Shown here piece after piece: positions 21,840-30,882 of a stretch of DNA of 64,000 bases. Under the pieces are notes generated by a model. That model saw nothing but the letters and a program-made list of their open reading frames with translations, was not told the origin of the DNA and searched no databases. This DNA is from Agrypnia vestita (lineage: Eukaryota > Arthropoda > Insecta > Trichoptera > Phryganeidae): the NCBI GenBank assembly GCA_016648135.1, contig JADDOH010004208.1:61379-125378 (forward strand), read 5' to 3'. The position numbers were made by a program, and so were the translations under genes. The number at the start of each line of letters is the position of its first letter. The first letter of the stretch is position 1.

Positions 21840-22425
21840 TAAACATAGATTGTTTCACATTGCAATATACAGGACCGACTAATGCGTGTTGGAAGGACTA
21901 TCGCTATGCTAAACAATATCAATTTGAATATATTTTCAGATATTTTTCTCCTAAATCTGTGATAAGAATTCTTGTTTAATTATATTATCATAATTAAATG
22001 AAATAAAGTACGAATTAAATGTAAGTTTGTATTTTTTATGTTATTTATCAAATAAATTGAAATTGTAAAAATGTGGTTTCATAGAATTTACAATTATTTT
22101 ACGACACAGAATGGATTTCGTATCGATTCCAGCTTTTCCTGTAAATAACGAAAGTCGGATACAAAAGTTTGTGGAAACTTCACCGCCGAAGAGTTACACC
22201 GTCTAGACTGCTCCAACACATCAATTATTTATTTGTTTCCTGTCAGAAGTACCGATACCAGCAGCGAAGGACATTGAGGCCTGGTGCATTAGCTGGAATT
22301 GGCTGCACGAAAGAACGAAGGCGCGGCCTAGCAAAGTAATGAAATTAGCGACATTTTTATGCTGGGCGTGTTCGCCTGTGGTCAGTTACAAAATGGACAA
22401 TGCTTTAATCTTGATTTTTAAGGTT
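21840..22425. other. No recognisable gene
   Basis: AT-rich, then a mildly GC-richer stretch around 22190-22390 with no coding frame. Confidence 0.4.
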
Positions 22426-22593
22426 TTATTGGTATAATTTGACACATTTTGAATCACGGCGTAGAAGGGATATTCTAATAATTATTTATTTATCAGGTCG
22501 AGTCCTAGATAACTTCCGTTTTTGCAGTTATATTCGTTTTGGCGCATTTAGGGTAAACTTTTTATTGCAAATACGAGACCATGGATAAAGTGG

Positions 22594-22735
22594 CCCTCGT
22601 AGCGCAGTGGGTATGAAACTGGCTTCCCACACCGAGGGTTCCGGGTTCGATTCCCGGTGAGGTCACAATTTAATGTATGTGATTGTGTATTTCGCTTATG
22701 TAATTGGGCCTACTGGACTGTTAAAGCGTAAAAAA
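22594..22735 (+). repeat. SINE 1, left-arm copy
   Basis: tRNA-like head: tggccctcgtagcgcagtgg (A-box region) and ggttcgattcc (B box) with ccggtgaggtca closing. The body has tcgcttatgtaattgggcct and tgttaaagcgtaaa. Copies at 25190-25375 (-) and 39475-39650 (-). Confidence 0.75.
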
Positions 22736-23175
22736 AGGGAAAAATTTTAGTATGTAACGAAATGGGCGCGCATCCATGTGCACCAGAAGTTTGCAGTCAA
22801 AGAGAGTAAAATGTGTATATTTCATATATTGTTTATGGTTGTTGCGTAACTGTCAAAAATTCATTCACCTTGAATTAGTGTTTCAGCACTATAAATAATG
22901 TATTTTCACCCACCTTGTCTGACCGAGTACCAATCATAAAAATTCTCAATGGAAAAGCTGTCGAATGATTGATTATTGAATTGAAAATAAGAAATTAGAA
23001 CGGTTTACTTAATTACCATTTCAGCTGTCTAATCGAAATTGCAAAAAGGGGCTTCGCGTACAGATTTCTGTATTTCATGTTATTGTCACACTTTGACTAC
23101 GCAGAATGTCATCAGTATGTAAATGTCCGCTGTAATATATTTATTAAAATAAGAAATATATTAGGAATAAAATAG

Positions 23176-23617
23176 TTAAAAACTCTATATTACGCTTTAG
23201 TCCAGTCTATATTACAATACGGTATTATCTCGTGGGGTGGTGCATTCAAAACTACACTAAAACCTTTAGAAGTTGCCCAAAAATTAATTTTAAAGATCAT
23301 TCTTTAAAAACCCAATGACTATCCGACTACTGACCTTTTCAATAAATTACAAGTCCCCACGCTACATACCATCTACAAACAAAATTGCATTTTACAACTC
23401 TATAAAAATTTTCAAAATAATAAAGAACTGACCCAACTAGTATCAAGTAGCAGAAACATTAATCTCGGCAAATTGCATATCCCTGTAGTATCTACCACAA
23501 CCGCACAGCATCATTATACATTTAGAGGAGTTAAATGGTTTAATGAATTACCCGTTAAAATAAGAATTGAAAAAAAAATGAGACCTTTAAAAAAACATAA
23601 AAATAAACCCCCATAAT
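23176..23617 (+). pseudogene. LINE C-terminal fragment
   Basis: The frame reads LKTLYYALVQSILQYGIISW, then PLEVAQKLILKIIL and a stop at about 23307, then an open remainder with TLHTIYKQNCILQLYK and FNELPVKI. The LVQSILQYGIxxWGG and PLExAQK motifs are typical of the region after the RT domain in a group of arthropod non-LTR elements. One premature stop; 5' truncated. Confidence 0.7.
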
Positions 23618-24651
23618 TAATTAAATTTCTCTCTTTACTATATTCATTTTAAACTGTTTGCTTATTGTTAGTTTATTTTTAAATTGTTTTTCCCACATAA
23701 ATGCATTAATTAATTATGTAACTTTTTTTCTTATTATATATATTTATGTACTTTACTTTACTTTACTTTATGCATTAATTATCTCATATTATGTAACTTA
23801 TTTTCTTCTTTATGTATTTATGTACTTATTTTCTTCTTTATATATTTATGTACTATATATATATAAAAGTGAAACTCCCTCTCCAGACACAAGTTTCTTT
23901 TTGGAGAGGTACAATGTTAAAAAAAAATTATGTACCTAAATTTTTTTAATGTATCAAATATGTAAATATATAATGATTAGTATTTAATAAATAAAATAAA
24001 AAAATTACTATGCGATTATTGGTGTCAGCTTTTTAATAATGGAGACGGCGACGTCAGTTGCGAAACCTCCAAGGAAGTCGCTATGGTCGTTGTAATACAT
24101 ATTTTTACATTTATATGGTTTTTGCTTTAATATTTTTTAATACGTAGCTATCTTACGTGTGCCAAGGAAGTATAACTTCTAACGTTACAAAATTACATAA
24201 CGTTATATAAGTTTCTAAGGGTACATAACGTTACGTCTATACATAAGTAAACATACACCCTTTTTTATCAGACATTTATTTAGCTTTCATTAAATAACAA
24301 AAATTTATTTAGATTATTTTGAGTATATCCAAATTTTTCAGAACAGAACTGGATTTTTGTCACAGGGATATCATTCAACTACGATCGAATATTTTTAATT
24401 CAATAACCAATCATTCGATAGCTTTTCCATTGAGAATTTTTATGATTGGTACTCGGTCGGACAAAGTGGTGGACAATACATAATTTATATTACTAGAACA
24501 GTAATTCAAGGTGAATGAATTTTTGACAGTTACGCAACAACCATAAACAATATATGAAATATACACATTTTACTCTCTTTGAATGCAAACTTCTGGTGCA
24601 CATGGATGCACGCAAATTTCGTTACATACTAAAAATTTTCCCTTTTTTACT

Positions 24652-25190
24652 CCCTTTATATTAACTCGTGGCGTCTGCTTGCTTGCTTGCCGGCTTGCCA
24701 TCAAAAAAAACTTTCGATCGATTTTTGACCCTTTTCCCGTGATTCAATCGAGCTGAAACTTGGCAAGTAGATTCGTGGCGACGATCAAGAACATCTACTA
24801 AATTTTCATTAAAAAATATTAATAATTATAGTATAATTTCGGATTTTACAAATTTTACTGGTTTTTTAAAATTGGAATAATTAGAAAAGTTTGATTAGCA
24901 ACGGTGGCCCGATAGCGTCGGAGAATATTTTCTAAATTTGAATTACTCCGTCGGTATACATTATAGGTACTTCACTACGAATGTCGAAAATCTAAATTAT
25001 TTTTAGATTTTTGACAAATGTTTTTAGAATTTAATCTTCAAAGCATGAAGTGTCTTATCAAAGCTCAAAACATCTGACATTTTAGAATTATATTAAACTA
25101 CTGTTTAGTGTTATGTTATATGTTTTAATTCGTCTTTAATTGTTGTTATATTTTACAAAGAAAGGGAGTATAATAAAAACTTTGTTTTTA
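24652..25190 (+). mobile_element. Element D, full copy inserted in the inverted repeat
   Basis: Begins tactccctttatattaactc and ends aaagggagtataataaaaac, giving a ~10-bp inverted tip (TACTCCCTTT). It aligns along its length with 38068-38605. It interrupts the right arm, so it inserted after the inverted repeat formed. No coding capacity. Confidence 0.75.
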
Positions 25191-25375
25191 TGGGGTATTT
25201 TTTATTTACGCTTTAACAGGCCAAGAGGCCCAATTACAGAAGCGAAATACATCACAAAACACCCAGCCTCAAGTAAATCACATAGATTAAATTGTGACCT
25301 CAACGGGAATCGAACCCAAAACTCACGGTGTAGAAAGCAAGTGTCACCCATTCCGCCACGAGGGCCACTTTAACT
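25190..25375 (-). repeat. SINE 1, right-arm copy
   Basis: The minus strand reads tggccctcgtggcggaatgg, then ggttcgattccc and tgaggtcac, then atgtgatttacttgaggc and tcgcttctgtaattgggcc. Longer than the left-arm copy in the body. Confidence 0.75.
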
Positions 25376-25576
25376 CCATGGTCTCGTATTTCCGCTACAT
25401 GCTGCGTGTGCAACTTCCGTTAAAATAAAAAAAAATACCCTAAATTCGCCGAAAGAAATATAACTTCAAAAATGCAGGTCATTAACAATTCACCTTCATA
25501 AATAAATAATTATTAGAATATCTCATCTACATCGTGATTCAAAATGTGTCCAATTTTACGAATAAAACTTTATTTA

Positions 25577-26035
25577 TTTATTACGTATTCATATGTTCAC
25601 TATTATGTACGACCTTCTCCCATCTTCCTGGCAGATTATCTGTTCCTCTCTTGTAAATTGTGGCTGGTTTGGTCTGGAAGAAATTTTCGATAAAAATCGA
25701 CTTGCTCTTCAGAACGGAAGGTTTTTCTACTGACGAATACATTCCACATGACGAATATGCACTTTTTCACTCTCGATTTTTGCGGTTAGTAACAATAGTT
25801 TCATGTAACGTACACCACACAAAACAGTTTTCAGAAGACCAACTGAACCCTTATCTATTAAGTGAAAGCAAATACTTGTTTTATCCGAGCTACTCATTGT
25901 GGGAAAATTAGGGCTTCTGGGCCCGACTCTGTCGGGTAATAATCCATCTAATAATAACGAAGTCGCCATTGTGCATATGGCAGATCACAAAGGTAGGTTA
26001 CCGTCAAACGTAGATGTTGCTGTATTAATACTGTT
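25577..26035. other. No recognisable gene
   Basis: Short overlapping frames on both strands at 25660-25969 show no family resemblance. Confidence 0.4.
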
Positions 26036-26039
26036 TATA

Positions 26040-26540
26040 GGATCGTAAATAGTTTGATTGATTGCCCCCAGATTATTAGTCTGATCGACTTATATGCTCC
26101 ATCGAGGTCATCAAGACACAGTGCATTGTTCTATTATAGTGGAAATGTCAGAACTAATGCATTAGCAAACTCTGTAATTCCCAGATTACACTCATTAGGG
26201 AATGAGCATGCAGAGGCGGCTGACATTTTTGCTGATAGTATAACTGTTTATAGGACAAAGCTGATACAATTGTTTACATCCCAACGAAATGGAAATGGAC
26301 AACAAATCTTTCTATTTTACCTTTAACTATTATTATTTGTACCTTTAACATTATTATTATTTTATCTTATGTTTTTATGTTTTTCTGTATTATTTTTATT
26401 ATTATTATTATTATTACCTTTTAACTATTATTATTGTAACTTTAACTGTATTATTATTTTAACTGTCTTATGTTATTTTTTAAAAAAAATATTCTGTATA
26501 TTGTAAAAGCCCATGAGGGCGTTAAATAAATAAATAAATT
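26040..26540 (+). pseudogene. Jockey-like LINE 3' end
   Basis: Codes for SLIDLYAPSRSSRHSALFYY, then VIPRLHSLGNE and FADSITVYRTKL, ending in a stop at about 26326. The PxRxxRH…IPRxHxLGNE pattern matches the minus-strand fragment at 6121-6411. The 3' untranslated region is ATT-rich and ends tgtaaaagcccatgagggcg, followed by ttaaataaataaataaat. Confidence 0.7.
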
Positions 26541-26570
26541 AATATGTTATCAAAACATTTAGATCCGATG

Positions 26571-26892
26571 GTTTTTCCATTGTTATCTCCATCAGGTGAA
26601 ATTGGTTGGACTCTGGGTTTTTCCATTGTTATCTCCATCAGGTGAAATTGGTTGGACTCTGGGTTTTTCCATTGTTATCTCCATCAGGTGAAATCGGTTG
26701 GACTCTGGGTTTTTCCATTGTTATCTCCATCAGGTGAAATTGGTTGGACTCTGGGTTTTTCCATTGTTATCTCCATCAGGTGAAATCGGTTGGACTCTGG
26801 GTTTTTCCATTGTTATCTCCATCAGGTGAAATTGGTTGGACTCTGGGTTTTTCCATTGTTATCTCCATCTTGTGAAATTGGTTGGACTCTGA
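26571..26892. repeat. Seven-unit 46-bp minisatellite
   Basis: Units start at 26571 and repeat every 46 bp. The core is tttttccattgttatctcca. Units 3 and 5 read aatcgg where the others read aattgg. The last unit has lost the caggt word. All frames are interrupted because 46 is not a multiple of three. Confidence 0.95.
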
Positions 26893-27124
26893 GTATTTGT
26901 ATATCCAAATTTTCAAAAAAACCTACGTCAGTCAGTTACACCTATGCATTTTTATGCAAGTAGCTGTACGAAGAAGCGTTTTTAATTCGGTGCATTGCGC
27001 TGGTAAACTTTTTCAGCAATATTTAATTCATGCATATATTGTATTTGAATCAAGTCGTTTGAATTACATTCGAACAAATCAACGACATTTGAGAGTTGAA
27101 TGTTATCAAGGTTTGCAAAACTAT

Positions 27125-27260
27125 TAAAGAGTTTAGGTTGTTGTTACGGTTGTAAGACATATTTAACTGTAACTGGTTGCGGTTTTTCAGAGAAGCGATT
27201 CTCGACGTTTCGTTGAATTCTTATTCAACGTCATCAGGAGAGTTTGCAAGACTGTATCAG
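27125..27260 (-). mobile_element. Penelope terminal region with hammerhead-like motif
   Basis: Shares gttacggttgtaagacatatt-like and taactgtaactggttgcgg words with 53160-53220 and 63280-63320. The motif at 27200-27241 (minus) has CTCCTGATGA, an extra C, stem GTTGAA/TTCAAC, GAAACGTC and GAGA, which pairs with TCTC upstream as a 4-bp helix I. This is one of the best-preserved copies. Confidence 0.6.
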
Positions 27261-27516
27261 GAATATGGCGACTGAATGAGGAGCACGACCAAGTAATTTT
27301 TCCGACGTAATTAAACGACCAAGTAAGATTTCCATCGACCAATGAAGACATTTATTAGCTATTAATTTATTTATATTTTATTTATTTCAGATTTACTCCT
27401 ACCTTTCTTCACATAACAAAAAAATGCAAGGATCTAAAAATAAAACATTGTTTTTAATTGTTTGGTATCCACATGCGTATTTGTTTTTATTATGCATATT
27501 TTTGAAATAATCAATA

Positions 27517-28003
27517 TATCAATATATATATAAAGAAACCCGTGTTTCCCTACCCGCCAAGTTTTCTCCACAACCAGCCACAACCACCCAGCGGTGGTTA
27601 TGGTGGTGGATAGCCCTTGGTGTCGCATCGAAAATATGCGAGTTTGGTGGGGATGGCTGTGCGTGGGTGGGAGTGGGTGACGAAAATGTGCTTTCTGGCA
27701 TATTGTTTTGTTACGGAAAGGCCGCAAATACTTGAGATTGTTTCAAAATAGGCGAGTCTAGAAGGTTCCGGAAAAATCTGCTCTAGAAAGTTCTGGAAGG
27801 AGAGGGTTCTAGAAAATTCCCGAAAGTTCAATAAGGTTCGAAACTGAGTGGCGGAATGTGCCGGTGTGTCTAGAAGTTGCTGTACATTCAATAAATTTCT
27901 TGAAAGTTCTGGAAGGAGAATGTTCTAGAGGGTTCGCGAAAGTTCTATGTCGATCCAAACAGTGTACTAAAAATCTACGCGTGCGAAGCCGCGCAGGCAC
28001 AGC
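27517..28003 (+). mobile_element. Helitron-like element with heat-shock-element arrays, copy 2
   Basis: The 3' end has a GC hairpin region gcgtgcgaagccgcgc just before aggcacagctcg and then T, matching the subterminal hairpin plus CTRR end of Helitrons with one changed base (CTCG). The left edge is uncertain; tcaatatatatataaagaaa near 27517 is a candidate. Phased units: GAA 27761, TTC 27766, GAA 27771; GAA 27786, TTC 27791, GAA 27796; TTC 27807, GAA 27812, TTC 27817, GAA 27822, TTC 27827, (TAA 27832), TTC 27837; GAA 27902, TTC 27907, GAA 27912; TTC 27933, GAA 27938, TTC 27943. Confidence 0.6.
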
Positions 28004-28684
28004 TCGTTATGTATAAAAGCTATTTACTCGTATAAATTCTTTATCTTTTTTTTGTCATCATACTATTATTTGCAATTAACATTTTATAAACCTTTTTTTT
28101 GGTATATTTATATTATAATAATTTTGGACCCGAACCCGGACCTAGCGAAATTTGAAATTTACTAGCGATTTTTTAACTACTGATCAATGAACTATAAAGT
28201 ATCATAAAACTATTAAACTTTAGGTTATTCTTTGAATTACACTATTTTGCAATATATCACTCTACTTTCCAATATATCACTGTTAAGTAAACACTTCTTA
28301 TCACTGGAACACTTTATTTAACAATCACCAGAATATTAATCCGATTCTCACTCGCAGTATTTATCGCTCATTTTATTTCACCACTTACTTTGATTATTCG
28401 CTCACACTTACTTTGATTATTCGCTCCAGTTTATTTCGCTTTGATTTTCTCGCGACTGGCCACTTTGGGCGTCATCTGAACAATTTGAAAATGCTGGTAC
28501 TTCTTACTTTCTGGATCATTCCAATGATAAGGAGAAGATCATCGTGGCTTCTAGGCTTTTTTAAGCGTTTCTCGAATATTTTAGACGCCTCCCGATGGCC
28601 GTAGATCACCCCAGACGGTTCTCGATTCTTCTATAGTGTTGTGATAAGTGACAGATCACGAGGCGTTCGTGCGAAAATTCTCTT
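28004..28684. other. No recognisable gene
   Basis: AT-rich then mixed composition, with cttactttgattattcgctc tandemly repeated twice near 28385-28430. No coding support for the 63-codon frame at 28413. Confidence 0.4.
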
Positions 28685-28686
28685 TA

Positions 28687-29551
28687 GGGCCGGTCTTATA
28701 CACGATCATTAGTTCAATTTCAGACCAAATAAACCGAAATTTGATACAAATGTCATATTTTTCGTCTTATAACAATCAATCAGTCAAATTTTAGTATAAT
28801 TTTACCGACGGCCGACACTGACAGTCGAACCACCAATTTACCGTCCGTTAGTTGAAATTGACAGAAGTTTGACAGATTGACGTATTATTTTTTAAGGTTA
28901 GATCCGTTGTCAATTTGCGTTTCATGCTGACTGCTGCTACATTTTCAAGGAAAAATGTTTTCAGATGGCGATATCGAGCTATTATTGTATTCAAGTTCGT
29001 CGAATGAAGAACAAATTCGACGACAAAGTGTGTTCAATATACGAGTAGATTATTTTAATATTTTAGATAATTTAACGAATATTTAATCTACCGCTTTCGC
29101 TTGTCGAAAAGGTCTGCTTAAGAGCTTCTAGAAGATATTGAGCAAAATTTAAAAAGACGCACGCGTAGGAATCTGACATTATCACCAACCACATAATTGC
29201 TTGTTGCCTTGAGATTCTAAGCTCTTGGAAATATTATTAGTTGCTGGAGACTTTGTTAGGGTTTCAAAGGCCAGTGTAGTGTTGTGGGAAGAATCCCTAA
29301 AATCCGGTGCGAGCGAGAAATTTTACGTTATGTGTATAGAATTTATGTTTAGTTTCCATAGAAAATAGATATAATTCGTCTCTGACAGCTCTAAAATCAT
29401 AGACAAGAGCAGTACGATATTGCGATACTTACGGACGATCAAAAAAGTTTTATAAGACAAGCGTCAGCAATATTTACTAACGAACAGCAATCTGTTCGTT
29501 AATTGTCGATTTACTAACGGATACTTGGTCTTTCGTTTATAAGACCGGCCC
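28687..29551 (+). mobile_element. PIF/Harbinger deletion derivative
   Basis: TTA at 28684-28686 and 29552-29554 flanks GGGCCGGTCTTATAMACGA inverted ends (one mismatch). Both the 3-bp TWA duplication and the GGGCCGG start are Harbinger traits. Inside is a broken N-terminal part of the transposase (28955-29345). Total length ~865 bp, far short of an autonomous element. Confidence 0.8.
28955..29345 (+). pseudogene. Harbinger transposase N-terminal remnant
   Basis: Starts at ATG 28955 with MFSDGDIELLLYSSSSNEE. Further on, LLEDIEQNLKRRTRRNLTLS then PTT-stop-LLVALRF-stop-ALGN are read in one frame, and VAGDFVRVSKASV in another. These match the RRxxLSPxxQLLVALRFxAxGxF and VxGDxxxVSKxxV region of Harbinger transposases, ahead of the DDE core, which is missing. 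At least two stops and one frameshift. Confidence 0.75.
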
Positions 29552-29703
29552 TTAGCATATCAATTCAATAATTTAGCCAGGAATCTTCCTAAATAAAGTA
29601 TTATGAATTACTTCTTCTTCAAATATAGCAAAATTATTTTGTGGTGACATAATTATAATTTATATAAATTAACTTTGTAAACACCAATTATTTTTTTTTT
29701 AAA

Positions 29704-30545
29704 CCTTTATATACCATTAAAAATTCTCTTGAATTGGTTGACCATTTAAAAGTATTGAATATTCCAAATAATTCATTTTTAGTTTCATTTGATGTTGTAC
29801 ATTTGTTACCTAGTGTTCCAATCGAGGAAAGTAAAATTATTATAAATGAATTATTAAATTCTTCAAATATTTGTAAAGATTTATTTAATGATTTGAGTAG
29901 ACTTTTTAGCGTTGTTTTAAATCAAAATTATTTTCAATTTGATAATACTATTTTTAAACAAAAAGAGGGTTTAGCAATGGATTCTAATAAAAGTCCTTTA
30001 GTGGCTGATATATTTTTAAATAATTAAGAGAGAATAATTTTTAATAGTTCTGCTTTATTATTAAAATATGTATTTTTTTGGAAAAGATATGTTGATGACA
30101 TTTTATGTATATGGACTGGTACTGAAAGACAACTAAAATTTTTTCTTAATTTCTTAAATAAACTACATAAAAGGATTCAATTTACCATAGAAATACAAAA
30201 TTCTAGCATAAATATTTTGGATTTGAATATTTCAATTGTTAATAATAAAATTGATTTTAACATATTTCGTAAAGATACATATACAGATATAGTTATACAC
30301 AATTGTGCTTACCATCCATATAATAATAATCAGGTCCTTTTTGCAAATAGTTATCTTTTAAATTTATTTTCATGTCAAATAGGTACTTGATATTATCATT
30401 TTCCATATATAACTTTATAGTATTTTGATCTGTACTTCGATTTTTAAATTTTATTTTTGTTATCCTGACGAAGAAGCCATTGGCTTCGAAACATGTTGAA
30501 TTTTTTCAATAAATAAGTGGAGTTTACAAAGTTAATTTATATAAA
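29704..30545 (+). pseudogene. Penelope-like reverse transcriptase with internal deletion
   Basis: The frame runs YTIKNSLELVDHLKVL, NSFLVSFDVVHLLPSVP, then a GLAMDSNKSPLVADIF segment and a stop at 30025. It resumes with FWKRYVDDILCIWTGTERQL and INILDLNISI, ending at about 30388. SFDVxxLxxxVP, the MxSxxSPxxAD motif and YVDDI..W are Penelope-type RT motifs. The RT C terminus and endonuclease are deleted, and coding joins directly to a 3' region shared with 45275-45490. A hammerhead-like motif lies at 30462-30500. Confidence 0.75.
30462..30500 (+). ncRNA. Hammerhead-like motif in Penelope 3' region
   Basis: CTGACGA, extra A, stem GAAGCC/GGCTTC with loop ATT, then GAA followed by self-complementary ACATGT and T. 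Helix I would be only 2 bp (TC/GA). The same geometry is seen in six other places in the window. Confidence 0.5.
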
Positions 30546-30819
30546 TTATTATGAATTAGCTTACACCCTGTATTAACTGTGATGCACATATTCAACGATA
30601 ATATCAGTTTGTACGACCTGTTGATTTTTCGATTAGATTTGCTCGAAAATACGTAGTTTTAAAATGGTGCTTGGTTCTGGAACATAACGTAATAGCGCCA
30701 TTACAGCAATCATATAATTATTTTTAAATAATTCATGTTGCTGAATTGAGTACTGAAATGCAATAACGTATCATTAGTTTTTACTCTCGCGAGCTGAAAC
30801 GGACGCTAGTCGGCTCACC

Positions 30820-30882
30820 ATGGAGAGTTCCTCGGGATATTTAATGGTGTTCTGCTTCGCCTATTGTTTGTCTACAGAAACG
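30820..30882 (+). CDS. DUF1091 gene exon 1 (signal peptide)
   Basis: 21 codons from ATG 30820 to ACG, followed by gtatgg. Encodes the signal sequence only. It is chosen because it keeps phase 0 with exon 2 and supplies the secretion signal expected of the family. It is the least certain exon. Confidence 0.65.

Larger units (their letters stand above)
22427..25576. mobile_element. 3.1-kb inverted repeat with a SINE in each arm
   Basis: The left arm 22427-22995 and the right arm 25576-24385 (inverted) match from attttgaatcac/gtgattcaaaat inward through gcaaatacgagaccatgg-like words, the SINE head, aaattttagtatgtaacg and gattggtactcggtc. The right arm carries an extra element D (24652-25190), and its SINE body has ~30 bp absent from the left. 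The spacer contains a LINE relic. It could be a long-TIR element or an inverted duplication. Confidence 0.75.

Noticed and set aside
21082..21882. 266-codon plus frame as a real repeat protein
   Set aside because: Openness follows from the 45-bp unit, the opposite strand is equally open, and no start context or splice signal supports a gene.
22594..22670. Possible tRNA gene
   Set aside because: A and B boxes are present, but the cloverleaf is imperfect and the same head with the same non-tRNA body recurs at 25190 and 39475, so it is a SINE.
26571..26892. CRISPR-like array
   Set aside because: Units are contiguous 46-bp repeats without unique spacers, in a eukaryotic context.
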